NCBI RefSeq assembly: GCF_000012325.1
Contig: NC_003910.7
Location: 930,001-994,000, forward strand
Source of the DNA: Colwellia psychrerythraea 34H
Lineage (GTDB): Bacteria; Pseudomonadota; Gammaproteobacteria; Enterobacterales; Alteromonadaceae
Length of the DNA: 64,000 nt
Direction: 5' to 3'
Shown: in pieces, positions 18,888-27,248 of the stretch
Position numbering within the stretch: the first letter of the stretch is position 1
Layout of the letters: every line of letters begins with the position of its first letter
Notes under the pieces: generated by a model
Told to the model about the DNA's origin: nothing
The model's input: the letters and a program-made list of their open reading frames with translations, nothing else
The model's database searches: none
Program-made: the position numbers and the translations under genes

Positions 18888-20084
18888 ATGAAAATCAGTA
18901 ACAAATACTTGGTTGAAGCCATTGTTTTTATTAGTTATGTACTATTTGCTATGGCTTGGGTAGGCGGCACAGCAAGTATGGGGCAAATAATGTCGGCTAT
19001 GCACATAGATAGTTTAGCTTCTGCAAGCTTTATCAGTGGCGCGGTAACCTTGGCAAAAATTGTTGGTACGTTCGCTGCTGCTTGGGTTGCGTTAAAGTTT
19101 GGCCTTAAGTATGCTTTTTTTATTGCTAGCTTGTTTATAGCCATTGGTTTATTAACGCCCTTTGCTCCTAACTATGAATTGTTATTGCTAAGTCGATTCC
19201 TGATGGGATTAGGTGGAGCGTTCATGATCGTCTACTTCAACCCTATTGTTATGCAATGGTTTCCAGTTAATGAACGCCCTGTTATTAACGGTCTTAACGC
19301 GGTTGCTTTTAATATTGGTACGGGTGTCGTGTTATGGAAAATGACCGCAATCAACCAATTCACTGGGGATTGGAAAATTAGTTTGATTAGCTTTTCAATT
19401 GCTAGTTTATTGCTAAGTTTTGTTTGGCTATTGGTAAATTTTGAACCTGAGACTCAGGGACACGACCAAGAGAGTCAAACCGTCGAAAATTACAGTTATA
19501 TTGATGGTCTAAAGGATAAATTTATTTGGGCTTACGGCTTAACTTATTCGGGTTTATTGGCATTTTATATCTGTCTATTTACTTTTTACCCTAAAGCCGG
19601 CATTAGCCAGAGTAAGTGGGTGATAGGTTTTGGTATTGTTGGTACATTAGCGGGCATTATTTACAGTAAAAAAATGCCACTTCGTTTACCTGTTATTCGA
19701 TGGTCTGGTGCTATGATGGTGCTGACTATTATTGGGGTATCTTTTAGTAGCAGTGTTTGGTTACAAACTCTATCTGCCATTGTATTAGGATTTTTTATTT
19801 TCTTCCCTATCACTGCGCTGGTTTCTATTCCACATGAGTTACCTAAAATGACAGGGCAACGTATTACCGTAGTATTTAGTTTTTTCTATTCAATCAGCTA
19901 CTTACTTTCTACTGTTATCTTATGGCTATTTGGTAAATTAGTGGATATGAATCAAGGTGATTATACCGCTTCATTTATTCTCATTTCATTAATAAGTAGT
20001 ACCTTTTTTATTGGCAGTTTTTTCTTGCCTGAAACGGGTAAGGTTAAAGAATTAACAATTAAGGATAAATTATGCGCGGAATAA
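18888..20084 (+). CDS. Major facilitator superfamily transporter
   Basis: The 398-aa protein is almost wholly hydrophobic with about 12 membrane helices and an MFS loop pattern (LLSRFLMGLGGAFMIVYFNP). The substrate is not evident; the general look is of NNP/cyanate-like or organic-anion carriers. The hydrolase gene overlaps its last 13 bases, so the two are translationally coupled and probably act on related compounds: import of an ester or amide, then cleavage. It is divergent from the crbS-like gene across a 209-bp gap. Confidence 0.8.
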   Translation: MKISNKYLVEAIVFISYVLFAMAWVGGTASMGQIMSAMHIDSLASASFISGAVTLAKIVGTFAAAWVALKFGLKYAFFIASLFIAIGLLTPFAPNYELLLLSRFLMGLGGAFMIVYFNPIVMQWFPVNERPVINGLNAVAFNIGTGVVLWKMTAINQFTGDWKISLISFSIASLLLSFVWLLVNFEPETQGHDQESQTVENYSYIDGLKDKFIWAYGLTYSGLLAFYICLFTFYPKAGISQSKWVIGFGIVGTLAGIIYSKKMPLRLPVIRWSGAMMVLTIIGVSFSSSVWLQTLSAIVLGFFIFFPITALVSIPHELPKMTGQRITVVFSFFYSISYLLSTVILWLFGKLVDMNQGDYTASFILISLISSTFFIGSFFLPETGKVKELTIKDKLCAE

Positions 20085-21055
20085 TATCCCCCAAGTTAGT
20101 ACCACTTCTTGAGCAAGCAAATATTGCCATTGCTGCGGCCAAAGCAACCGGGCAGGGCTTTAGTGCTGAATTAGTTAGACAGGGCTTAGATAATTTATCG
20201 GCGTTAATGGGGGCAGGGCCAAATATAGCGATAGTAAAAGATTCTTTTTTAGCGACCTCTAGCCATAATATTCCAGTTCGTATTTATAATCCTGCGCCTA
20301 ATGATATGTTGCCAGTATTACTACATTTTCATGGCGGCGGACATATGTGTGGCAGTGCCGATTTATATGATCCCATCAGTCGTAAACTCGCGCTTGCTAC
20401 TCAGGCTATTGTCATTTGTGTTGATTATCGATTAGCACCTGAATACCCATATCCAGCAGGCTTGGATGATTGTCAGCAAGTACTTGAACGCTATCAAAGC
20501 CTTCTGACAGAAATGAAGTATAGTGATGAACTCTATATTGCTGGTGATAGTGCTGGTGGAGCCATCTGTACTAGTTTAGTAATGAATAACTTAATTAATG
20601 AAAAGACCAGTAATTCGATAAAAATTGATAAGCAAATTTTGGTTTATCCGAGTGTGGATTACACCATGGCGAGTGCTTCTATTGATGAAAATGGTCAAGG
20701 TTTCTTATTAGAAAAAGATAAAATGCATTGGTACTTTCAGCAGTACTTCCAAGTAAGCAGTTTAGAGCAAGATGAAATCACGCAAGCTAAAATAGTGAAA
20801 GCATCACCATTACTTGGTAAGTTTTCAGCGAATATGCCAACAACTTTGGTCATTACTGCTGGATGCGACCCGCTAAGAGATGAAGGTGTCGCTTATGCTA
20901 AATCGTTGGATGAGGTCGGCGTAAATGTTGAACACCATTCTTTTGATGGTATGACTCACGCCTATATGTTGCTAAATGATTTAGTTAGCGATGAATGCCA
21001 ACAAACTTATCAGCTCATTGGACAATTTGTTAAAGCAGGTATTAATGACCAATAA
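20072..21055 (+). CDS. Alpha/beta hydrolase of the hormone-sensitive lipase (GDXG) family
   Basis: The 327-aa cytoplasmic esterase shows the family oxyanion motif HFHGGGHMCGS and the nucleophile elbow GDSAGGA with the Ser. It also has the CVDYRLAPEYPYPA block, the catalytic Asp in CDPLRDEG and the His in DGMTHAY. All catalytic parts are in place, so it should be active on short- or medium-chain esters. An AAGGAT site sits 7 bases before its ATG, inside the end of the MFS gene. The overlap suggests that the carrier brings in its substrate. Confidence 0.9.
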   Translation: MRGIISPKLVPLLEQANIAIAAAKATGQGFSAELVRQGLDNLSALMGAGPNIAIVKDSFLATSSHNIPVRIYNPAPNDMLPVLLHFHGGGHMCGSADLYDPISRKLALATQAIVICVDYRLAPEYPYPAGLDDCQQVLERYQSLLTEMKYSDELYIAGDSAGGAICTSLVMNNLINEKTSNSIKIDKQILVYPSVDYTMASASIDENGQGFLLEKDKMHWYFQQYFQVSSLEQDEITQAKIVKASPLLGKFSANMPTTLVITAGCDPLRDEGVAYAKSLDEVGVNVEHHSFDGMTHAYMLLNDLVSDECQQTYQLIGQFVKAGINDQ

Positions 21056-21182
21056 TTTTACCTTGCTGTTAGTTCGCTTTACCTAGTTTAGTAGGCTCGA
21101 TTTTTATTCTTAAATATAACTCAGCCTTCACTTATAGAGCAACAGTTCATTCAATCTCTAAAACTAGGGATGATAAACCTCG

Positions 21183-21665
21183 TTATTGAGGCTTTTGACC
21201 GAGGGGAATAATACCGTCTTGAATAACAGTTAACTTGGGCATAAAGGGAATGTCGATATCTAATTTGGCCTTCAATTGGTAACTGATATCTTGTCCTTTA
21301 CTATTCATAAGCGCTCTAATCACCTTGAAGCCTCCCATTAAGCTGGTTGAAACAGGAACTACAAAGCGTGACTCTCCGTATGCTGTTGCAGTGGGGATAT
21401 TCGCGGCAACACCATGTGCTAATGCCTCTCCTGCCACGCTTAGTTGATAGCTAATACCATTGAACGGCAATTCAAAATCATTAGGATTGGTTAATTTCAA
21501 ACCTATTTCAAAATTTTGTTCGAAGCCATTAGCTGGCAAAGCCTTAAAAGAAACTAACTCGATAGTGGGCTCTTCGTAGTCTAGATTCATGGTGGCGCAG
21601 CCAGACAGAAAAAGTAGTGCAGCCACGAAAAATATACGTATGGGCAGTGTTCTAGCTAAAGTCAT
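21183..21665 (-). CDS. LEA type 2 (LEA14/WHy-like) lipoprotein
   Basis: The 160-aa product has a lipoprotein signal (LFLSGCATM, Cys at about residue 23). A water-stress/hypersensitive-response (WHy) beta-sandwich follows, with the motif EIGLKLTNPNDFELPFNGISYQL. Such proteins are periplasmic, membrane-anchored and of unclear role; desiccation or envelope stress is suggested for the family. A clear AAGGA site precedes ATG. It stands alone. Confidence 0.82.
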   Translation of the reverse strand: MTLARTLPIRIFFVAALLFLSGCATMNLDYEEPTIELVSFKALPANGFEQNFEIGLKLTNPNDFELPFNGISYQLSVAGEALAHGVAANIPTATAYGESRFVVPVSTSLMGGFKVIRALMNSKGQDISYQLKAKLDIDIPFMPKLTVIQDGIIPLGQKPQ

Positions 21666-22015
21666 TTTTTATCCTTGAGAGTGATTTCTTTCAACTTATA
21701 TTAAAAGGGTAATGGTTGGTACATTTTTCTCGTTATGATTAGATTATTCTCTACACAGCCAACTACTGATATTACTGAGACTTATCACTAATATGACATA
21801 AATTATTAATTATAAAATATCTGGCAAAAAATTTAAATTAATTATCTGCTTAGCGAATAAAGTAGTCCTTGGGGGAGAACTTGAATCTCAGATTAATGTT
21901 TGTTTAAAAAATATAGAGAACACTAGTTATGCTCTCTATTTATCAGTGACAACAAATTAACTTCTATAATTAATTGCAGTGAAGGGCAATGAAACAGGTA
22001 TTTTAAAAAGGCTTG
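21666..22015. other. 350-bp intergenic region, nothing recognised
   Basis: AT-rich sequence between two minus-strand genes holds the promoter of the LEA-like gene and the 3' untranslated end of bdhA. No hairpin with a T tract, coding frame or repeat stood out. Confidence 0.5.
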
Positions 22016-22828
22016 TTATTGAGCGGTCCAAGCGCCATCCATAGGCAATGACGAACCGGTAATGCTGCGGGCACTATCACTGCAAAGAAAGAGGATGAAC
22101 TCACCAATTTGACGAGGCGCCATCATATCAGGTACAGGCTGTTTGGCGGTAATAAGTTGGTATTTTGCTTGCTCAAAGCTGGTACTTTCTTTATTGGCAA
22201 TTTCAGTGATTTGATCATTGATAAGTGGCGTATCTACCCAGCCTGGACAAATAGCATTGGCAGTAATGCCATGTTCTGCGCACTCAAGAGCAACGACTTT
22301 GGTCAGGCCAACAATGCCATGTTTTGCTGCACAATATGCGACTTTATTTTTAGAGGCAACAAGGCCATGAACAGAAGCAATATTAACAATTCTGCCCCAT
22401 GAGTTGGCTTTCATACCACTTAAAGCGTGCTGAGTCGTATGAAAGGCAGCGGTTAAATTAATGGCAATGATGGCATTCCATTTACTCTCTGGAAAAGTAT
22501 CCACTGCTTCTGTATGTTGAATACCTGCATTGTTGATCAAGATATCAATCGAGCCCATCGTTTTTGTGGCTTTATCCATAAAAACGCTGATGGCACTTGT
22601 GTCCATTAAGTTAGCATTATCGAATAAGGTTTTTATTTGATATTTTTCAGAAAACTCCTGCGCTAGGTTAGCGCCTTCATCATCGCTCATCAAACCATGT
22701 AAGACTAAATTAATACCTTGCTCAGCCAATACGTGAGCACTGGCTAAGCCAATACCACTTGTTGAACCAGTAATAAGTGCTGTTTTACCTTTCAATGTTG
22801 TGCTTTGTAATGGAGTACTTTCTAACAT
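22016..22828 (-). CDS. bdhA: 3-hydroxybutyrate dehydrogenase (SDR family)
   Basis: The 270-aa short-chain dehydrogenase has the cofactor motif TGSTSGIG, the INNAG motif, the catalytic Ser in NIASVHG and the YCAAK Tyr-Lys pair. The stretch ICPGWVDTPL and the QHTEAVDTFP region are typical of D-3-hydroxybutyrate dehydrogenases, which interconvert 3-hydroxybutyrate and acetoacetate with NAD. This would link to ketone-body or PHB use and fits the PHB-depolymerase-like esterase at 9.8 kb, though the two are not adjacent. An AAGGAA site precedes the ATG. A decayed LysR-like gene lies divergent upstream. Confidence 0.85.
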   Translation of the reverse strand: MLESTPLQSTTLKGKTALITGSTSGIGLASAHVLAEQGINLVLHGLMSDDEGANLAQEFSEKYQIKTLFDNANLMDTSAISVFMDKATKTMGSIDILINNAGIQHTEAVDTFPESKWNAIIAINLTAAFHTTQHALSGMKANSWGRIVNIASVHGLVASKNKVAYCAAKHGIVGLTKVVALECAEHGITANAICPGWVDTPLINDQITEIANKESTSFEQAKYQLITAKQPVPDMMAPRQIGEFILFLCSDSARSITGSSLPMDGAWTAQ

Positions 22829-22996
22829 ATTGTTTCCTTTTTATTATCAGTAAAGAAGAACAGCATATCTTTTGAGGTAATATCGTCCATGCTGCATTCG
22901 GAAATTGAGTTGAATCTAACGGATTAATTACCTTAGCTGAATTGAAGGAGAGTTGAGTTACTACCTTAGTGCCATTCAAGAAAAATAAGGATGACA

Positions 22997-23226
22997 GTGG
23001 ATCGATTTACTTACTTGAGGGTTTTTGCAACGTTATAAATGGATGGTGGTAAAGCTGTTGATAATGAGGTGCCTTACTTTATTTAAAGAGGGGGAAAGTT
23101 ACACTTAATTGAACGTGCTCCAGAAGTTTCAGTAGAAGAGATTATAAAACTAACCCAGAGGGGGAACTTGTGGTTAACGGAGATATATTTATAAGGTGCT
23201 TTGTTGATAGACTTTCATTGCGATAA
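22997..23226 (+). pseudogene. Probable remnant of a LysR-family regulator
   Basis: A GTG at 22997 with AAGG upstream starts DRFTYLRVFATL, which matches the usual LysR N-terminus, and then hits a stop. Further on, in other frames, come LIERAPEVSVEE (like the LLNRTTRxxSLTE end of the HTH) and NPEGELVVNGDIFI (like the start of the effector domain). The pieces are in the right order but far too close together, and are separated by stops and frameshifts. It is divergent from bdhA, where a regulator is expected. This was recognised by eye only. Confidence 0.45.
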
Positions 23227-23296
23227 ATTTACTTTAATTAATGCTGAAAAAGTCAAAATCATTAAGTATTTTAACTGCTTAAGTATAATTTAGCTG

Positions 23297-23328
23297 AGTA
23301 AAAGGCGAGTAACTATTCGCCTTTTACT
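23297..23328. terminator. Hairpin terminator, probably for the 92-aa gene on the minus strand
   Basis: A 12-bp perfect stem AGTAAAAGGCGA (23297-23308 with 23317-23328) and 8-nt loop lie 29 bases beyond the minus-strand stop at 23358. The arms carry A4 and T4 runs, so it could work in both directions. Confidence 0.65.
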
Positions 23329-23357
23329 GTCTGGTCTTTAGATAAATTAGCTGAGTG

Positions 23358-23636
23358 TTATTGGCGGCACTTAATTGCAGGGTTAACATTGATAATACCT
23401 GCTTCGTTGATCGTGGCAATTTTGCCATCCTGTTTTAGTATCGCTAACCTAGCATCACCGATTGAGCGCACATAGGTAAGTAGGTAACCAAACTGGCCTA
23501 GGGTACATACGGCATATTGCTGGCTTAAGTTAAGTTTGTCCCACATAGCGTCTTTATCATGATCTTGTTGTCTGCTATCAGTCATGAAAGCATTAGCAGG
23601 GGTAAAGTTACTGTGCTGTCTTAAAGTATTTAACAT
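23358..23636 (-). CDS. Hypothetical protein, 92 aa
   Basis: No family is recognised. The protein is soluble and of mixed composition, with no signal peptide. The C-terminal half (TYVRSIGDARLAILKQDGKIATINEAGIINVNPAIKC) looks like a small beta-rich domain. A GAGTGAG stretch about 7 bases before the ATG could serve as ribosome site, and a hairpin terminator follows, which supports a real short gene. Confidence 0.55.
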   Translation of the reverse strand: MLNTLRQHSNFTPANAFMTDSRQQDHDKDAMWDKLNLSQQYAVCTLGQFGYLLTYVRSIGDARLAILKQDGKIATINEAGIINVNPAIKCRQ

Positions 23637-23816
23637 AATATCTGTCTCACTCTTTAGTTAGTGATGAGATATTAGCTAAGTCTTACTAGGAATGTTGTAG
23701 GCAATTGTTAGCTTGTTGTTACTATTTGTATGGTTACTATTTGAACAGTAATAAAAGCGTTTAAAGAAAGTTGGTACTTCTTTGAATATTCGAGCGAGAA
23801 GTTCTTAGCGGCGATG

Positions 23817-23993
23817 CTATTTTGAGTTTTTTTCTGCTTCTGCTTCCGTTTGTTGCTCTTTGATTTTAGCTTCTTTAATACGCCATTTTTGTAATTCGGC
23901 GTAATAGTGATCCCAAACACAAGGATTACAGGCACCACCACCACAACAATCATCATCTGCTGGAGCCATTGGTTTTTCATGGGAATTCGACAT
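23817..23993 (-). CDS. Oxidoreductase-like domain protein, 58 aa
   Basis: A short gene reads MSNSHEKPMAPADDDCC..., with the pattern CCGGGACNPCVWDHYYAEL at residues about 16-34, then a charged Lys/Glu/Gln tail. The Cys-rich motif followed by WDxYxxEL is the mark of the oxidoreductase-like domain (Pfam family 'Oxidored-like'), small proteins of unknown role that may bind a metal or take part in redox chemistry. A 90-codon frame at 23708-23980 overlaps it in another frame and encodes only low-complexity sequence. This frame carries the conserved motif and is chosen instead. Confidence 0.8.
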   Translation of the reverse strand: MSNSHEKPMAPADDDCCGGGACNPCVWDHYYAELQKWRIKEAKIKEQQTEAEAEKNSK

Positions 23994-24049
23994 ATAATTT
24001 TTAACTCAAAATAAGTGGAGTATTTACTAATTTTTATGATGCTAGAATA

Positions 24050-24078
24050 ACAAAAAGCTCTGCAATTGCAGAGCTTTT
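24050..24078 (-). terminator. Terminator of the aroQ-accB-accC operon
   Basis: The 26-bp perfect palindrome with arms AAAAGCTCTGC (24053-24063) and its complement (24068-24078), loop AATT, lies 24 bases past the accC stop. It has T-rich tails on both strands. Confidence 0.9.
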
Positions 24079-24101
24079 ATTTATTCAGAATTGTGTATTA
24101 G

Positions 24102-25448
24102 CTAGCCAAGTTCAGCTAACTTTTGCTCTAAATAATGAATGTTAGCGCCGCCATTAACAAAACCTTGATCATTTAAAATGTCTTGATGCAAAGTAATGTT
24201 AGTTTTGATGCCATCAATCACTAACTCTGATAAAGCATTACGCATACGTGCAATCGCTACATCACGGTTATCACCCCAAGTAATTAATTTACCAATCATA
24301 GAGTCATAATGTGGAGGTACAGAGTAATCAGCATAAATATGAGAATCCCAACGTACGCCTAAACCACCTGGTGGGTGGAAACGCGTAATTTTACCCGGTG
24401 AAGGGATAAAGGTACGAGGATCTTCCGCATTAATACGACATTCAATAGAGTGACCTGAAACCTTGATGTCATCTTGGGTATAAGATAACGGTTGACCAGC
24501 AGCAACACGAAGTTGTTCTTTGATCAAATCAACACCAGTGATCATTTCAGTTACTGGATGTTCAACCTGAATACGTGTATTCATTTCAATGAAATAGAAT
24601 TCACCATTTTCATACAAAAATTCAAAGGTACCAGCACCGCGATAGTTAATGTCAACACAAGCTTTACAACAACGCTCACCAATTTTAGCGCGCATTTCAG
24701 GCGTAATACCAGGTGCAGGAGCTTCTTCTACTACTTTTTGATGACGACGTTGCATTGAACAATCACGTTCACCTAAGTGAATTGCAGCGCCTTTGCCGTC
24801 AGCCATTATTTGAATTTCAACATGACGTGGATTTTCAAGGAATTTTTCCATGTAAACCATATCATTTTTGAAAATTGTGCCGGCTTCTTTTTTGGTTAAA
24901 GCAATTGACTCAACTAATTCAGCTTCGCTACGGACAACGCGCATGCCACGACCACCACCGCCACCAGCAGCTTTAACGATAATAGGGTAACCAATACGTT
25001 TAGCATGGGCTTTGTTTGCTTCTTCATCGTCATCCAATGGGCCATCAGAACCTGGTACGCAAGGTACACCTGCAACTTTCATTGCTTTGATAGCTTGAAC
25101 TTTATCACCCATAATACGGATGCTTTCTGCTTTTGGACCGATAAAGGCAAAACCAGAGTTTTCAACTTGCTCAGCAAAATCAGCATTTTCTGCTAAAAAT
25201 CCATAACCTGGATGAATCGCTACAGCATTAGTTAATTCTGCTGCCGTTATGATTGCAGGAATATTAAGGTAGCTATCTGGCGCTGGTGCTTTACCAATAC
25301 AAATGGTTTCATCAGCTAATAATACGTGTTTAAGATTTTTGTCAGCAGTTGAGTGAACCGCTACAGTTTTAATACCTAACTCTTTACAAGCACGTAATAT
25401 TCTTAAGGCAATTTCGCCACGGTTGGCGATAACAACTTTATCTAACAT
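24102..25448 (-). CDS. accC: Acetyl-CoA carboxylase, biotin carboxylase subunit
   Basis: The 448-aa ATP-grasp enzyme carboxylates the biotin on AccB in the first half-reaction of acetyl-CoA carboxylase, the entry to fatty-acid synthesis. It begins [25 protein letters not shown] as in E. coli AccC (449 aa). It holds the glycine loop [14 protein letters not shown], the metal-binding region [16 protein letters not shown] and the C-terminal lid. The start at 25448 is chosen over the longer frame because of family length and an AGAAGGG site 7 bases upstream. accB ends 22 bases before it, so the two are cotranscribed as is usual. Confidence 0.97.
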   Translation of the reverse strand: MLDKVVIANRGEIALRILRACKELGIKTVAVHSTADKNLKHVLLADETICIGKAPAPDSYLNIPAIITAAELTNAVAIHPGYGFLAENADFAEQVENSGFAFIGPKAESIRIMGDKVQAIKAMKVAGVPCVPGSDGPLDDDEEANKAHAKRIGYPIIVKAAGGGGGRGMRVVRSEAELVESIALTKKEAGTIFKNDMVYMEKFLENPRHVEIQIMADGKGAAIHLGERDCSMQRRHQKVVEEAPAPGITPEMRAKIGERCCKACVDINYRGAGTFEFLYENGEFYFIEMNTRIQVEHPVTEMITGVDLIKEQLRVAAGQPLSYTQDDIKVSGHSIECRINAEDPRTFIPSPGKITRFHPPGGLGVRWDSHIYADYSVPPHYDSMIGKLITWGDNRDVAIARMRNALSELVIDGIKTNITLHQDILNDQGFVNGGANIHYLEQKLAELG

Positions 25449-25470
25449 GGAATAACCCTTCTGGTTAGGC

Positions 25471-25917
25471 TTATTCAATGATGAATAGCGGTTGGTCAAA
25501 TTCAATGGCGTCTTCATTTTGTGCTAAAATTTCTTTAATAACGCCAGACTTATCAGCTTCAATTTGGTTCATCATTTTCATTGCTTCAACAATACAAAGA
25601 GTATCGCCAGCATTTACATGCTTGCCAACTTCAGCAAATGCTGGAGAGTCAGGTGAAGCAGAAGCATAGTAAGTACCAACCATTGGAGAACGAACTATAT
25701 GGCCAGTAACTACTGGAGCAGCGGCCACAACAGGAGCTGCTGCAACTGGTGCTGCTAAAGGAGCTGCCATAGGGGCTGCTTGCATCATAGGAGCAGCTTG
25801 CATAGCGACAGCACCACGGCTGATTCGTACTGATTCTTCACCTTCAGAGATCTCTAATTCGTTGATACCAGACTCTTCAACAAGTTCGATAAGTTTTTTG
25901 ATTTTACGAATATCCAT
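25471..25917 (-). CDS. accB: Acetyl-CoA carboxylase biotin carboxyl carrier protein
   Basis: The 148-aa protein has the N-terminal [18 protein letters not shown] segment and an Ala/Pro/Met-rich flexible linker (about 36-72). The C-terminal biotinyl domain has the EAMKM motif, with K114 as the biotin site. It carries carboxybiotin between AccC and the AccAD transferase. Only 22 bp separate it from accC, and it lies 90 bp after aroQ in the same direction. Confidence 0.97.
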   Translation of the reverse strand: MDIRKIKKLIELVEESGINELEISEGEESVRISRGAVAMQAAPMMQAAPMAAPLAAPVAAAPVVAAAPVVTGHIVRSPMVGTYYASASPDSPAFAEVGKHVNAGDTLCIVEAMKMMNQIEADKSGVIKEILAQNEDAIEFDQPLFIIE

Positions 25918-26007
25918 TGGGACACCTTAATTTGAGTGACTAAAAATAATATATTTTAAATATAAGTTAATGATTGGTCATTAACTGTTACGGTTTGTTA
26001 TTAGTTC

Positions 26008-26469
26008 TTATTTATCTACTTGTGCTTTATTTAGGTATGTATAAGCAGCGTCTAGGGCAAAGCTATAACCTTGCGCACCAAAACCGCAAATCACACCTGT
26101 GGCAATATCAGATAGATAAGAATGTTTTCTGAAAGCTTCACGAGCATGCACATTTGATAAATGTACTTCGATAAAAGGTATGGCAACAGAAAGTAAGGCA
26201 TCTCTTATCGCAACACTAGTATGTGTGAAAGCGGCAGGGTTGATGATAATAAAATCTACTTGTTGATAGCCATTATGAATAGCATCGACCAATTCATGCT
26301 CAGCATTTGATTGCAGGTGTTTTAACACAATATTTTTTTGATCAGCTTGCAAGCCTAGATCAGCTATAATCTCGGATAGGCCTTGATTGCCATATATAGT
26401 AGGCTCTCGCTTACCAAGCATATTCAAGTTTGGGCCATTTAACACTAAAACAGTAAACTTTGCGGTCAT
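26008..26469 (-). CDS. aroQ: 3-dehydroquinate dehydratase, type II
   Basis: The 153-aa enzyme dehydrates 3-dehydroquinate to 3-dehydroshikimate in the shikimate pathway. Family marks are [18 protein letters not shown] with the catalytic Tyr26, the [10 protein letters not shown] block, and [14 protein letters not shown] with the catalytic His. It is the first gene of the common gammaproteobacterial aroQ-accB-accC order. The dodecameric type II fold is implied by family. Confidence 0.96.
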   Translation of the reverse strand: MTAKFTVLVLNGPNLNMLGKREPTIYGNQGLSEIIADLGLQADQKNIVLKHLQSNAEHELVDAIHNGYQQVDFIIINPAAFTHTSVAIRDALLSVAIPFIEVHLSNVHAREAFRKHSYLSDIATGVICGFGAQGYSFALDAAYTYLNKAQVDK

Positions 26470-26737
26470 CTTCTGTTAAAACACCATTAAAAATTAATTT
26501 CCCTAATAATTACACAAAATGACGTCGCTGTGAATAAAAAAAAGCATCATTTCTCTATTTTTTTTGTTATTGGCGATAATAGTGATGTTTTCGAAGAATA
26601 TAGCAGCAAAGTACTGGTCAAACCTCTTTTAGGTGCATGTAAATGTTGATTTTTTGTTTATTTGAGCTATTATTATCAAGTTATTTTTATTATTACATTG
26701 ATTTTAAATAGTTTTTTACATTTATTCGGTTTCATTG

Positions 26738-26753
26738 TAAGGGATCCCTTATT
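26738..26753 (+). promoter_or_regulatory. Shine-Dalgarno site and probable ATT start codon
   Basis: TAAGGGA at 26738-26744 is a strong ribosome site, followed after 6 bases by ATT at 26751. The in-frame sequence from ATT is a good signal peptide. No ATG, GTG or TTG occurs in this frame between the upstream stop and the ATG at 26889, which falls inside the mature domain. Confidence 0.55.
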
Positions 26754-27248
26754 AAATATTATTCACTCGTTATTGTTCTCATCTTTGCCTGTCTTGTATC
26801 TTCACAAGCTGTAGCCATTGAGATAGTAACTCATCCGCAAGTTACTGAAATTAGCTTAACCAAGTCACAACTACGGCGTATCTATACGATGCGTCAATTG
26901 CGTTGGAGTGATAATAGTGCAATTAATGTCTTTGTATTACCGAGTCAGCACGAACTCCATCAACGATTTGCTAAAGAACGGTTACAAATATTTCCTTATC
27001 AACTTAATCGGATTTGGCATAAGTTAACTTACTCGGGGTTAGGTGTCGCACCAACAATAGTGGCTTCTGAAAAAGAGCTTATTCAAGCGGTTACTAAAAC
27101 ACCCGGTGCAATTGGTTATATAGATGACGATACGTTAAAAAAGTTAAAGCAAAATGAAAGTACTAACAGGATAGAAGCCCCTGATATGGAAGCAGGTCAG
27201 CAGGCTAGTGGTAAAGGAGTAGTAAATGTTATCAAAATTAAAGACTAA
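26751..27248 (+). CDS. Small PstS-like periplasmic phosphate-binding-type protein, probable ATT start
   Basis: Read from ATT, the 165-aa protein starts with a signal peptide (KYYSLVIVLIFACLVSSQAVA, cleaved before IEIVTH). The mature part has the pattern of small 'phosphate ABC transporter substrate-binding' proteins: a VTHPQVTEISLTKSQLRRIYTMRQLRWSD stretch (usually a KxxLRxIFxGxxxxW-type motif) and KTPGAIGYIDDD. The frame from ATG 26889 would lack the signal and the first strand. It is shorter than transport-type PstS (about 350 aa). The downstream barrel gene overlaps its last 23 bases, so the two are coupled. Its ligand is unknown; it may feed a signal to the GGDEF-EAL protein two genes on. 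Confidence 0.7.
   Translation: MKYYSLVIVLIFACLVSSQAVAIEIVTHPQVTEISLTKSQLRRIYTMRQLRWSDNSAINVFVLPSQHELHQRFAKERLQIFPYQLNRIWHKLTYSGLGVAPTIVASEKELIQAVTKTPGAIGYIDDDTLKKLKQNESTNRIEAPDMEAGQQASGKGVVNVIKIKD

Noticed and set aside
23708..23980. 90-codon minus-strand frame
   Set aside because: It is a shadow of the 58-aa oxidoreductase-like gene in another frame; its product is runs of Val, Lys and Gln with no conserved motif.
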